A stretch of DNA of 64,000 nucleotides from CBEULR01 sp965544035. Its GTDB lineage: Bacteria; Bacillota; Desulfotomaculia; Desulfotomaculales; Desulforudaceae. The stretch's first letter is position 1, and every line of letters starts with the position of its first letter. The translations under genes were made by a program, and so were the position numbers. The stretch covers positions 62,001-126,000 of the forward strand of contig CBEULR010000001.1 in the NCBI GenBank assembly GCA_965544035.1. Direction: 5' to 3'. Of this stretch, positions 8,663-16,956 are shown one piece after another. The notes beneath the pieces were generated by a model that did not search any database, had not been told where the DNA came from, and saw nothing but the letters and a program-made list of their open reading frames with translations.

Positions 8663-9531
8663 TGAATTGGGAACTGGTCCTGCCCTTTGCCGTGCTGCTG
8701 ATTGCTCCGGTGGTCGGCGGATTCCTGTATGGCGTTGACCGGAAAGTGACGGCCAGAATGCAGGGGAGAATCGGCCCCCCGCTGGTGCAGCCCTTCTATG
8801 ACTTCTTTAAGCTGTGGGGCAAAGAGACTCTGGCAACCACCAGACAGAACCTGGTCTGGGCCTGGGCATACCTGCTGCTTACGATGATTGCCGTGTTTTT
8901 GTTCTTTATGCAGCAGGACTTGCTGATCATCTTTTTCGTGCTGGCTTTCGCCGGATCGTGTCTGGTTTTTGGCGCCTTCAGCGTAAGATCGCCTTACTCG
9001 CATCTGGGGGGCTACCGTGAGATTCTCCAGATGCTGTCGTACGAACCGATACTGATGCTGGCTGCGGTGGCCGTCTTTCTGAAAACGGGTACCTTTATGA
9101 TCGGCGGTGTGTTTGAGTCCGGGGATCCGCTGTTGCCGTATTTGCCGCTGACCTTTGTCGCCGTTCTGATCGCGCTTGGAATCAAGATGCGCAAATCGCC
9201 GTTTGATATCGCGGCCTCCGGGCACGCGCACCAGGAGCTTGTGCGTGGCGTCTACACCGAGTTTTCCGGAAAACACTTGGCGCTGATCGAGCTGACGCAC
9301 TGGTATGAACTCATTCTGGTTCTGGGATTTGTCGCGCTGTTCTGGGCGCAACCGCTTTGGATCGGAGTTCTGCTTGCGCTCGCGGCCTTTTTTCTGGAAC
9401 TGGTTATCGACAACATCGCCGCCCGCCTGCGCTGGTCGTCAATGCTGGCGGTGGCCTGGGCGCTCGGCATCGGTTTCATCTTGGTCAACCTGATTGTCAT
9501 TTACTTTGCCGGTGAAACGATGTGCTTGTAG
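8662..9531 (+). CDS. echB: Ech hydrogenase subunit B (NuoH-like)
   Basis: 289-residue membrane protein of the NuoH/HyfC family, which anchors the hydrophilic hydrogenase module. It has about eight transmembrane helices and the conserved RKVTARMQGRIGPPLVQPFYD and KWGK-like LWGKET segments near the N-terminus. The acidic loop RKSPFDIAASGHAHQELVRG corresponds to the quinone-cavity loop of complex I. The ATG at 8662 overlaps the echA stop; an earlier in-frame ATG at 8602 lies inside echA and is rejected. Confidence 0.94.
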   Translation: MNWELVLPFAVLLIAPVVGGFLYGVDRKVTARMQGRIGPPLVQPFYDFFKLWGKETLATTRQNLVWAWAYLLLTMIAVFLFFMQQDLLIIFFVLAFAGSCLVFGAFSVRSPYSHLGGYREILQMLSYEPILMLAAVAVFLKTGTFMIGGVFESGDPLLPYLPLTFVAVLIALGIKMRKSPFDIAASGHAHQELVRGVYTEFSGKHLALIELTHWYELILVLGFVALFWAQPLWIGVLLALAAFFLELVIDNIAARLRWSSMLAVAWALGIGFILVNLIVIYFAGETMCL

Positions 9532-9549
9532 AAGGGAGTGCACTATGCT

Positions 9550-9987
9550 GTGAGTCTTATTGGTAAGTCCCGTGTAAAATCACCGTGGATTCTACATTAC
9601 TGTACAGGAAGCTGCAACGGATGCGATATTGAGATTCTGGCCTGCCTCACGCCGCTTTATGATGTGGAGCGCTTCGGCATATTGAATATCGGAAACCCGA
9701 AGCACGCGGATATACTGATGGTCACCGGTCCGGTGAACCGGCGCAGTGCGGATGTGTTGAGAAACCTGTACGAACAGATGCCCAATCCCAAGGCGGTGAT
9801 TGCGGTCGGGGCCTGTGCCTCGTCGGGCGGTGTGTTTCACAACTGCTACAATGTCCTGGGGGGTATCGAAAAGGTGCTTCCCGTAGATGTGTACGTTCCC
9901 GGGTGTGCGGCGAAGCCGGAGGCGATTATCGACGGCGTGGTGCTTGCTCTCGAAAAACTGAACTCGGAAAAATCGAGCTTGGAGTAG
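9550..9987 (+). CDS. echC: Ech hydrogenase small subunit C (NuoB-like)
   Basis: 145-residue electron-transfer subunit homologous to NuoB, holding the [4Fe-4S] cluster proximal to the NiFe site. Cluster ligands are visible as C18, C22 and C25 in CTGSCNGC, with further cysteines in GACASSGG and PGCAAKP. The short length without an N-terminal transit sequence is normal for EchC. GTG at 9550 is preferred because AAGGGAG lies about 11 bases upstream and the protein then begins MSLIGKSRVKSPW as in relatives; GTG at 9538 abuts the SD. Confidence 0.94.
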   Translation: MSLIGKSRVKSPWILHYCTGSCNGCDIEILACLTPLYDVERFGILNIGNPKHADILMVTGPVNRRSADVLRNLYEQMPNPKAVIAVGACASSGGVFHNCYNVLGGIEKVLPVDVYVPGCAAKPEAIIDGVVLALEKLNSEKSSLE

Positions 9988-9993
9988 GGTGAT

Positions 9994-10344
9994 ATGATGG
10001 AAACACAGAAAGTGAACAAGAGCGATCTATTAACCCGGGTTCACCTGCTGCTGGAGGATGGAGCCCGTTTGGCCACTGCGACCTGTTTGGATTTGGGCGA
10101 GAGTTTTAAGGTGGTCTATCACTTCAACAAGGGGCTCGATCTGGTCAACCTGGAAGTTGAGATTGACAAGAATGAGGAACTGCCGAGTCTGTCCGGGACG
10201 GCTCTACCCGCGGTCCTGATCGAGAACGAAATGAAAGAGTTCTTTGGGATCAACATTACCGGTATCGCCATCGATTTCAACGGGCGGATGCTGCTTTCAC
10301 AGGATAGCCCCCGGGCCCCATTACTGAAATCCTCCGATAGTTAG
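9994..10344 (+). CDS. echD: Ech hydrogenase subunit D (NuoC-like)
   Basis: 116-residue hydrophilic subunit related to the NuoC (30 kDa) family; in Ech it is short and of structural role. The C-terminal part shows EMKEFFGINITGIAIDFNGRM, matching the conserved E-x-FG-I region of NuoC/HyfE-like subunits. Identity rests mainly on position between echC and echE. Two adjacent ATG codons (9994, 9997) could serve; GGAG and GGGTG lie just upstream. Confidence 0.88.
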   Translation: MMETQKVNKSDLLTRVHLLLEDGARLATATCLDLGESFKVVYHFNKGLDLVNLEVEIDKNEELPSLSGTALPAVLIENEMKEFFGINITGIAIDFNGRMLLSQDSPRAPLLKSSDS

Positions 10345-10408
10345 CTCAGTCTCGAACACGTTTTAGTAAACGCGGATTTCTCCCGCTGTAAACGGAAGGA
10401 GAATAATG

Positions 10409-11485
10409 ATGCCTCGAGTAACATTTCCCTTCGGACCGCAGCATCCGGTGCTTCCCGAAGCCATTCAGCTTCAGTTGGCTTGTGAGGATGAAAAGGTGGT
10501 CGATGTGCTGCCGGTCATCGGTTACATGCATCGCGGTATCGAGCGGGCGGCCGAGAAGAACCCTTTCCTGAACAATGTGTTTCTGTGCGAACGGGTGTGC
10601 GGAATCTGCAGTTTTATTCACGGGGCCACCTACTGCGAGCTGATCGAACAGATTATGAATGTGGAGATACCACCGCGCGCCAAATACCTGCGGGTGTTTT
10701 GGAGCGAGCTTTCCCGTATGCACAGCCATCTGCTCTGGATCGGCCTGTTGGCTGACGCTTTCGGGTTTGAAAGCCTGTTCATGCAGTGCTGGCGGGCTCG
10801 TGAAAAGGTGCTGGACGTGATGGAGATGACCACCGGTCAGAGAGTCATTCAGTCGGCCAGCGTTGTGGGCGGTGTACGCCGCAATCTGAACGAGGATCTT
10901 ATTTCACGGGTTCGCGAAACGCTGCGTCTTTTCAAGGATGAATGGGAGGCGATAATGCCCGTCTTCCGGAAGGATTACACCATCAAAGCGAGAACTGTTG
11001 ATAAGGGTGTTCTACCCAAGGATCAGGCATGGAAGCTCGGTGCTGTCGGCCCCACGTTGCGAGGAAGCGGCTGGGAATGGGATATGCGTATGAACGGCTA
11101 CGGAGCGTACGGGGAATTGGGATTTGAACCGGTGGTGGAAACGGCAGGTGACAGCTACGCCAGGATGATGGTTCGGGCACGGGAGATCTCAGCCTCCTAT
11201 GATCTCGTGCTCAGGGCTCTGGACCGTCTTCCGGACGGCGAGATCAGTGTTCGGGTCAGGGGTTTCCCCAACGGTGAGGGCGTCGTGCGAACCGAACAGC
11301 CGCGCGGCGAGCTATTCTATTACGGAAAGGGAAATGGGACGGCACACCTTGAGCGTTTGAAGATCAGGACGCCGACCTTCCAGAACATCGTTCCGCTACT
11401 GGCGATGCTTCCCGGATGTGAACTAGCCGACGTACCCGTGATCGTCATGTCTATTGATCCTTGTATTGCCTGCACCGAACGCTAG
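10409..11485 (+). CDS. echE: Ech hydrogenase large subunit E ([NiFe] catalytic)
   Basis: 358-residue NiFe-hydrogenase large subunit of group 4. Both nickel-binding motifs are intact: RVCGIC (C64, C67) and the C-terminal DPCIACTER (C352, C355). The protein ends three residues after the last motif, so there is no C-terminal peptide to be removed by a maturation protease, as is known for Ech enzymes. The N-terminal FPFGPQHPVLPEAIQL is typical. ATG at 10409 is chosen over 10406 because the AAGGAG spacing is then 7 rather than 4. A 64-base gap separates it from echD. Hydrogenase maturation genes are not in the window. Confidence 0.95.
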   Translation: MPRVTFPFGPQHPVLPEAIQLQLACEDEKVVDVLPVIGYMHRGIERAAEKNPFLNNVFLCERVCGICSFIHGATYCELIEQIMNVEIPPRAKYLRVFWSELSRMHSHLLWIGLLADAFGFESLFMQCWRAREKVLDVMEMTTGQRVIQSASVVGGVRRNLNEDLISRVRETLRLFKDEWEAIMPVFRKDYTIKARTVDKGVLPKDQAWKLGAVGPTLRGSGWEWDMRMNGYGAYGELGFEPVVETAGDSYARMMVRAREISASYDLVLRALDRLPDGEISVRVRGFPNGEGVVRTEQPRGELFYYGKGNGTAHLERLKIRTPTFQNIVPLLAMLPGCELADVPVIVMSIDPCIACTER

Positions 11486-11503
11486 TTGACTGGGAGGTAA
11501 ACT

Positions 11504-11857
11504 ATGCCCTGGATGCTATCAAACATCATCAAGAATTTGAGCAACAAGCCGGTTACCAGGGCTTATCCGTTCGAGAAGAAAGAGAATTTCCCCGGATCTC
11601 GCGGTGAAATCAAGATTCTCTTTGACCGGTGCTGCTTCTGCGGGATGTGCCAGCGCGGCTGTCCGGCGAAGGCCATCAAACTGTATGGTTCACGCAAGGA
11701 TCCCGATTGTACCATCGGCTACAATCCGTTTGCGTGCATATACTGCGGCAAATGCGTGGAGACGTGTCCCTGTTGTGCGATTATCAGTCTGGACCATCAT
11801 CCGCCGGCTTCGTACGTTAAGACCACGTACATTCGTGAGGATGAACCATGTGAATAG
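11504..11857 (+). CDS. echF: Ech hydrogenase ferredoxin-like subunit F (NuoI-like)
   Basis: 117-residue polyferredoxin subunit with two [4Fe-4S] motifs, CCFCGMCQRGCP and CIYCGKCVETCP, both complete. It carries electrons from ferredoxin to EchC. Length and position at the end of echABCDEF match known Ech operons. SD GGGAGG lies upstream of the ATG. A terminator about 80 bases downstream closes the operon. Confidence 0.94.
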   Translation: MPWMLSNIIKNLSNKPVTRAYPFEKKENFPGSRGEIKILFDRCCFCGMCQRGCPAKAIKLYGSRKDPDCTIGYNPFACIYCGKCVETCPCCAIISLDHHPPASYVKTTYIREDEPCE

Positions 11858-11935
11858 TCCGTAGGAGAAGCCAAGAATGGTGGACAAGGACCGGGCAAGG
11901 ACCAGGGAATTGAATGCGAGGGACCAAGGGTTGTG

Positions 11936-11969
11936 ATAAGGGAGGGGTTCGCCCGCCCTTATTGTTTTT
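11936..11969 (+). terminator. Intrinsic terminator of ech operon
   Basis: Stem ATAAGGG (11936-11942) with CCCTTAT (11956-11962), plus an inner GGG/CCC, followed by TTGTTTTT. Confidence 0.88.
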
Positions 11970-12093
11970 CCCGGAGTCGGCCGCGGTGGGCACTAGTGCG
12001 GGGGCAAGAAGTGGACAGTTCGGCGCGGAATGAGTTAGTATGGAAGTGACAGAACACGGTACGGGTTTGATCCCCGTGGGAGGTTCAAGCGAA

Positions 12094-12699
12094 ATGTGTA
12101 TGCAGACACCTTGGGAGAAAACGCTGGAGTTTTGCGGACAGGTGTGTCCGGGGCTGGTTATCGGTTTCCGGGCGGCCGAAGCGGGCATGCGTGAACTGGG
12201 CGTAGAAACGCCCGGAAGTGTGGATATGGTTGCCATTGTCGAAAACCGGTCCTGTAGCGTCGACGCGGTGCAGGTGGTGACCGGGTGCACCTTTGGTAAG
12301 GGGAACCTGTTGTATCATGACTACGGGAAACAGGTGTACACATTCGTGCGCCGGGACACCGGGCAAGCTGTGCGCGTGGCCTGCCGGATGAAGGCTCATT
12401 CTTACATCAACGAGATTAACGAGCTGCGAAAAACTTGGATGAATGATCCCTCTCCGGAAAACGGAAGGGCGTTGCAACGAAAGCGGGAGGAGATTGCGGA
12501 CCACCTCATGGAGATGCCGGAGGAAGAATTACTGGACATTCGTTCGGCAGAGATTGAGCCGCCTTCCTATCCCCGGATTGAGTCTGTGCTGCAATGCAGC
12601 CGCTGTGGTGAGGGGGCGGTGGAAAGCCGCACCCGGCTTGTCGCCGGTCAGGTGGTGTGTCTGCCGTGTTTAGAGAGTGATCAGAAGGAGGTCTCCTGA
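12094..12699 (+). CDS. FmdE-family metal-binding protein with C-terminal zinc ribbon
   Basis: 201-residue protein of the FmdE/FwdE group (named after subunit E of formylmethanofuran dehydrogenase; the bacterial role is not established). The core region is FCGQVCPGLVIGFRAAEAGM; in most relatives the motif reads H-G-H-x-C-P-G, so two histidines are replaced here by Cys and Gln. NRSCSVDAVQ, GCTFGKGNL and DYGKQVYTF are the other conserved blocks. A CSRCGE ... CLPC zinc ribbon ends the protein. ATG at 12094 follows GGGAGG at good spacing; an in-frame ATG at 12040 lacks a site. The stop overlaps the next start. Confidence 0.85.
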   Translation: MCMQTPWEKTLEFCGQVCPGLVIGFRAAEAGMRELGVETPGSVDMVAIVENRSCSVDAVQVVTGCTFGKGNLLYHDYGKQVYTFVRRDTGQAVRVACRMKAHSYINEINELRKTWMNDPSPENGRALQRKREEIADHLMEMPEEELLDIRSAEIEPPSYPRIESVLQCSRCGEGAVESRTRLVAGQVVCLPCLESDQKEVS

Positions 12700-12974
12700 T
12701 GTTGTGCCGGGTTCATCTGCTGATTAGCGGTCGGGTGCAGGGTGTGAACTACCGCAACTCCATGGTCGCGGCTGCACGTCCGCTTGGCGTTAAGGGGTGG
12801 GTGCGTAACCTGTCCGACGGCCGTGTGGAGGCGGTGGCCGAGGGAACGGAAGAAGCCCTGCGCTCACTGATCGCCTGGTGTCACGAGGGCCCCTTAGCGG
12901 CCAGGCCGACCGGAGTCGAGGAGATATGGTCCGAGGCGACCGGTGAGTTTGACGGTTTCACTGTTAAACGGTAA
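12699..12974 (+). CDS. acyP: Acylphosphatase
   Basis: 91-residue alpha/beta-sandwich enzyme that hydrolyses acyl phosphates. The phosphate-binding loop GRVQGVNYR with its essential arginine, and GWVRNLSDGRVEAVAEG with the catalytic asparagine, are both present. The usual GVGFR or GVFFR reads GVNYR here, a mild variation. It is translationally coupled to the FmdE-like gene (TGATG overlap). Confidence 0.93.
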   Translation: MLCRVHLLISGRVQGVNYRNSMVAAARPLGVKGWVRNLSDGRVEAVAEGTEEALRSLIAWCHEGPLAARPTGVEEIWSEATGEFDGFTVKR

Positions 12975-13001
12975 ACTTCAGTACGAATGCCGTGTTTACC
13001 G
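12969..13001. repeat. Perfect 8-bp inverted repeat spanning acyP stop
   Basis: CGGTAAAC (12969-12976) and GTTTACCG (12994-13001) are perfect complements separated by 17 bases, just before the SD of the next gene. No T-run follows, so it may be an RNA-stability hairpin or an operator rather than a terminator. Confidence 0.5.
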
Positions 13002-13016
13002 GGGAGGAGAGTGTTG

Positions 13017-13742
13017 ATGGGTAAGACCGAAGTTGGTATCCCGGGCGGGTCCCCGGCGATGGGTCCCCTGCAGCGCATTGTCGGCGTGCTGGTAAAACCG
13101 CGTGAGACCTTTCAGGACGTGGTTGCCTACCCGACTTGCAAGACCGCCTTGCTCATACTGGTCGGGATTAATGTATTCTTCACCGCCCTGCTTGTGCCCA
13201 AGTTTATAGAGTACATGCACTGGTCCGTAGAGTTCGGGCCGCTTGCGGAGGAGCTGACTCCGGCCCAGATTGAGGCCTTTTACGAGATGAATCCGGCGGT
13301 CCTGGCCTCACAACCCCTGATTACAGCGGTGATCGGTCCGCTGGCCTTGTTCTTGCTGTACGCCGTACTGCTTCGGGTTTACGGCAACTTCAGCGGTGCC
13401 GACGTGACCATCCGCACCCTGTTCGGGGTGGCTGTGTTCGGCTTTGTGCCCCACGTGATGGGCCTGGTCGCCGACTCGCTGCTCCGTCTTACCGTTGATC
13501 TGCAGCAGCTTCAGGCTACAACCATAAGCCTGGCCCGGTTCTTCCCGGATATCACCCAGGGTGGAGCGCAGTTTATGCTCCTTGATCGGATCAATCCCTT
13601 TACGGTTTGGGCGATTCTGCTGACGGCCTATGGCGGTGCGCAGGCCCTGAAGGTTCCCTTCTGGAAGACCGCTGTTTTCCTGGGCGGGCTGTGGCTGCTC
13701 TTTACCTTTTTCGGCGCGATTACGGCAACAATGCCCGCATGA
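13017..13742 (+). CDS. YIP1-family membrane protein
   Basis: 241-residue integral membrane protein with about five hydrophobic helices and a short cytosolic N-terminus containing the Yip1-like entry RIVGVLVKPRETFQDV. Bacterial Yip1-domain proteins have no firmly assigned function; some occur near envelope or transport genes. The ATG at 13017 is preceded by GGGGAGGAG; GTG and TTG codons just upstream (13011, 13014) are in frame but too close to the SD. Confidence 0.8.
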   Translation: MGKTEVGIPGGSPAMGPLQRIVGVLVKPRETFQDVVAYPTCKTALLILVGINVFFTALLVPKFIEYMHWSVEFGPLAEELTPAQIEAFYEMNPAVLASQPLITAVIGPLALFLLYAVLLRVYGNFSGADVTIRTLFGVAVFGFVPHVMGLVADSLLRLTVDLQQLQATTISLARFFPDITQGGAQFMLLDRINPFTVWAILLTAYGGAQALKVPFWKTAVFLGGLWLLFTFFGAITATMPA

Positions 13743-13781
13743 CGGTTCCGCGGAAGGAATAGACAAAATGTTGTTAAGCGG

Positions 13782-13808
13782 CAAGCGGCTTGGGCCGCTT
13801 GTTTTCGT
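13782..13808 (+). terminator. Intrinsic terminator after YIP1 gene
   Basis: CAAGCGGC (13782-13789) pairs with GCCGCTTG (13794-13801) over a 4-base loop, followed by TTTTCGTTT. Confidence 0.85.
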
Positions 13809-13913
13809 TTGCGGCCCTGGCCGGAGTGCGTTGGTTGTGCCGCCCACAGGCAAGGCAGGAATAAACCGTCAACCGTAGAAAATACTATGGAAACAGGGAA
13901 GGGGGGTTCGGCC

Positions 13914-15086
13914 TTGCGGATTGCGGTGTTTACCGATAGCTACCGCCCGTATACCAGCGGCGTGGTTCGCTCGATTGAAACATTCAGTGAAGAACTGGAG
14001 GCACTCGGTCACCGTGTGTACATTTTCGCGCCGCGTTACGGGCTGCCCCCGGGGCAGGAGGATGACGTATTTCGATTCTATTCCGTGCCGACCCCGACCA
14101 ACCGGGAGTTTAACGTCGCGATTCCAATTTCGCTTCGCCTGAAGCCCACCCTGAAACGGCTCGGAGTTGACGTTATTCACGTCCATTCACCATTTATGCT
14201 GGGACGGTTGGGGGCCCGCAGCGCCCGTGATCTTGGTCTGCCGCTTGTTTTTACCTACCATACTCTTTACGACCATTATGTGCACTATATTCCGGTGGCC
14301 CAGAATCTCACGCGGAAGATAACCCAGCACCTGTGTGTGCAGTTCAGTAACCGGTGCGACCAGGTTCTGGTGCCCACCAACGTGATTGGAGACTACATCC
14401 GGGGACTTGGGGTGCGGGTTCCGGTGCGCAAGCTGCCGACCGGGATTCGCCTCGACCATTTCCGGAGCGGAGATGCCAAGTGGTTTCGTGAGCGTCTCGG
14501 GATCGGTGCTGAAGAAAAGGTGCTGCTCTTTGTGGGGCGCCTGGGGCTGGAAAAGAACCTGGAATTTCTTCTACGCGCATATGCCGAGGTATGTACCCGG
14601 CTTAACGATGTCCCGAGTCGTCTAGTGCTTGTGGGCAGCGGTCCTGAAGGAGAACACCTTGCGCAGACGGCTTCCGCATTGGGGATCGCCGACCGGGTGG
14701 TGATTCCCGGTCCGGTCGCGAGTCACGAGGTGAAGCACTGTTACGCCGGCTCTGATTTGTTTGTGTTTCCTTCGGTCACCGAAACGCAGGGGCTGGTGAT
14801 TGGTGAGGCTAAGGCGGCCGGATTACCGTCGGTTGCGGTCAGGGCTTTCGGTGTAACCGAAATGGTTGAAGAGGGGCGGGATGGCTTCCTCACCGGCCTT
14901 GAGGAGCAGGAGTTTGCAGACCGGATTGTGACGCTGCTGCGGGATGACGAACTGCTTAACCGCCTCAGAGCCGGCGCCCGTCAGAATGCAGTGAAGCTTT
15001 CTTCACGGCGGATGGCCGAGGAGTTGGTCACCGTCTATGAGAGCCTGATCAGGAGTCATAGGAAAGCCGGTTATTCGGCGCAGTAG
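13914..15086 (+). CDS. GT4-family glycosyltransferase
   Basis: 390-residue retaining glycosyltransferase of the GT-B fold, family 4. N-terminal acceptor domain: RIAVFTDSYRPYTSGVVRS and HVHSPFMLG; C-terminal nucleotide-sugar domain: LLFVGRLGLEKNLEFLLRA, LVLVGSGPEG, and the E-x7-E region FVFPSVTETQGLVIGEAKAAG. Closest in pattern to 1,2-diacylglycerol or phosphatidylinositol-type mannosyl/glucosyltransferases that make glycolipids; the exact donor and acceptor are unknown. TTG at 13914 after GAAGGGGGG gives the family's usual MRIAVFTDS start; an ATG at 13887 adds nine residues and lacks a clear SD. Confidence 0.88.
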   Translation: MRIAVFTDSYRPYTSGVVRSIETFSEELEALGHRVYIFAPRYGLPPGQEDDVFRFYSVPTPTNREFNVAIPISLRLKPTLKRLGVDVIHVHSPFMLGRLGARSARDLGLPLVFTYHTLYDHYVHYIPVAQNLTRKITQHLCVQFSNRCDQVLVPTNVIGDYIRGLGVRVPVRKLPTGIRLDHFRSGDAKWFRERLGIGAEEKVLLFVGRLGLEKNLEFLLRAYAEVCTRLNDVPSRLVLVGSGPEGEHLAQTASALGIADRVVIPGPVASHEVKHCYAGSDLFVFPSVTETQGLVIGEAKAAGLPSVAVRAFGVTEMVEEGRDGFLTGLEEQEFADRIVTLLRDDELLNRLRAGARQNAVKLSSRRMAEELVTVYESLIRSHRKAGYSAQ

Positions 15087-15099
15087 GAGAATTGGGGCT

Positions 15100-16236
15100 A
15101 TGCTCGATATTAAGGTCCTTGACCGAATAGTCAACGAAACGCTCAAGGTTATTGAGAGCAGTAAGGAGCAAATCCTTGAAATTGCCGAAAATGCTCGGAC
15201 CGAGGTCGAGCGGGTCAGGCTTGAACTCGAGGAGATCACACGGGAAACCCGGGAACTTATCGGTCGGGTGGACAGGCTGGAACAAGAAGAACGTGAGGCA
15301 CGGATAAGGCTGATGGAGGTCAGCCGTGATTTTTCACGTTATACCGAAGAGGACATCAAGGCCAGCTACGAAAAGGCGCAGACCCTGCAGATCGAGCTGA
15401 TAAAGCTGCGTGAGCAGGAGAAAACCCTCCGATTCCGCCGCGATCATCTGGAGCGCAGCAAGAAGCGTTTGGAAAACACGCGTCAGCGGGCGGAGGCTTT
15501 GGTTTCGCAGGTAGGGGTGGTCCTCAACTACTTGGGGAAAGACCTGAGTGACTTGAGCGGACGGCTGGAAGAGGTGATGCAGTTCCAACGGGTGCGGTTT
15601 CACATCATCGAGGCCATGGAAGAAGAGCGCCGGAGGGTAGCGCGTGAAATTCACGACGGTCCGGCCCAGGCGATGGCGAACATTGTACTCCGGGCCGACT
15701 TTTGTTCGCGTCTGATTAACCATGAAACCGAGAAACTCCCTGACGAACTGCTCACCCTGCAGAATCTGGTGCGTGCCTGCCTGCGGGAGATTAGGAAGAT
15801 CATTTTCGACCTGCGTCCCATGGTGCTGGACGATCTCGGCTTGGTGCCGGCTGTGAAGAAGTTTGCAGAGCGTTTCCAAAATGAGAACAACATCCGGGTT
15901 GACCTCTCGGTGATTGGGAAGGCCGAACGCCTGCCGCGCGTGGTGGAAGTGGCTCTGTTCCGGATCATTCAGGAGTGTTTGAACAACGTGGGCAAGCACT
16001 CCGGGGCCTCGAATGTGGTGATTCGCATCGAGTTGCTCAAACACCGGATCAACCTCTTGATCAAAGATGATGGTTGTGGGTTCAGTGTGGACGAGGTTCT
16101 GACCGATAATAAAGGTGAAAGGTACGGGCTGGTCGGAATGCGGGAGCGGGTGATGCTGCTTAAAGGTGAAATAAACATCTCTTCGGAACCGTCGAAGGGG
16201 ACGAGCATCAGCGTGACTGCACCGACCAACGAATAG
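15100..16236 (+). CDS. degS: DegS-like cytosolic sensor histidine kinase
   Basis: 378-residue soluble histidine kinase. A long N-terminal coiled coil (about residues 20-165, rich in Glu/Arg/Leu) matches the DegS sensor domain. The HisKA_3 phosphoacceptor box is VAREIHDGPAQAMANIVLRA, and the HATPase domain shows a FRIIQECLNNVGKHSGA N-box and DDGCGF and GLVGMRERV G-boxes. No membrane segment. Lies 12 bases before the degU-type regulator. In Bacillus this pair controls exoenzymes, motility and biofilm; targets here are unknown. Confidence 0.92.
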   Translation: MLDIKVLDRIVNETLKVIESSKEQILEIAENARTEVERVRLELEEITRETRELIGRVDRLEQEEREARIRLMEVSRDFSRYTEEDIKASYEKAQTLQIELIKLREQEKTLRFRRDHLERSKKRLENTRQRAEALVSQVGVVLNYLGKDLSDLSGRLEEVMQFQRVRFHIIEAMEEERRRVAREIHDGPAQAMANIVLRADFCSRLINHETEKLPDELLTLQNLVRACLREIRKIIFDLRPMVLDDLGLVPAVKKFAERFQNENNIRVDLSVIGKAERLPRVVEVALFRIIQECLNNVGKHSGASNVVIRIELLKHRINLLIKDDGCGFSVDEVLTDNKGERYGLVGMRERVMLLKGEINISSEPSKGTSISVTAPTNE

Positions 16237-16248
16237 GAGGTATTGCGC

Positions 16249-16902
16249 TTGACGGAAGTGAGAGTGGTCATCGTCGATGATCACGCGCTGATCAGGGAAG
16301 GACTGCGCAAGGTGTTGTCTTTAGAGCCGCGGATTAAGGTCATCGGCGAGGCTGGAAACGGTGATGATGCCTGGAAGCTTGTCCGGGAGACCGCGGTCGA
16401 TGTCGTGCTCCTGGACGTGAACATGCCCGGAAAGAACGGGATCGAAACCTGCCGTTTGATAAAGGAAGAGAAGCCCGAGGTCAGTGTTATCGCCCTGACC
16501 ATCCACGATCAGGAGGAATACCTCTTTGAAATGGTGCGGGCCGGGGTTTCGGGATATGTATTGAAGGATATCAGTCCGGATGTCTTGACCGATACCATCC
16601 TGCGAGTGTCCGCCGGGGAATCCTTCATTCCCCCGTCGATGGTGAACAAGATGCTGGAGGAATACAAGCGGGTTACCTCCAATCCGCCCGGTCTGGCCGC
16701 CGGCGACGGACTGACCAGACGGGAAGTGGAAGTTCTGCAAATGGTGGCCGAAGGCAAGTCCAACCGCGCCGTGGCCGAGGCGCTCTTCATCAGCGAGAAG
16801 ACCGTAAAAAACCACCTGACCAACATCTTCCAGAAACTTCAGGTAAAGGACCGGACACAAGCGGTACTTTACGCCATCAAACACAAGATAGTTAATCTAT
16901 AA
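16249..16902 (+). CDS. degU: DegU-like response regulator (REC-LuxR HTH)
   Basis: 217-residue NarL/DegU-type regulator. Receiver domain: VVIVDDHALIREGL with the acidic pair, phosphoacceptor Asp in VVLLDVNMPGKNG, and the conserved lysine in YVLKD. C-terminal LuxR helix-turn-helix: LTRREVEVLQMVAEGKSNR ... SEKTVKNHLTNIFQKL. TTG at 16249 lies 8 bases after AGGAGG; the upstream TTG at 16243 is only 2 bases away. Partner of the adjacent DegS-like kinase. Confidence 0.93.
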   Translation: MTEVRVVIVDDHALIREGLRKVLSLEPRIKVIGEAGNGDDAWKLVRETAVDVVLLDVNMPGKNGIETCRLIKEEKPEVSVIALTIHDQEEYLFEMVRAGVSGYVLKDISPDVLTDTILRVSAGESFIPPSMVNKMLEEYKRVTSNPPGLAAGDGLTRREVEVLQMVAEGKSNRAVAEALFISEKTVKNHLTNIFQKLQVKDRTQAVLYAIKHKIVNL

Positions 16903-16929
16903 GAGCGACCCTTGCGGGTCGCTCTTATA
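16901..16929. terminator. Bidirectional terminator between degU and degV/fakB
   Basis: Perfect 11-pair stem AAGAGCGACCC (16901-16911) / GGGTCGCTCTT (16916-16926), 4-base loop; it can act on both convergent transcripts. Confidence 0.85.
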
Positions 16930-16956
16930 GGTCTAAATATAATGGATAATAAGACC

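Noticed and set aside
12020..12095. Moco riboswitch before the FmdE-like gene
   Set aside because: A small hairpin (ACGGG/CCCGT) lies next to the SD, but the conserved blocks of the Moco RNA motif are absent.
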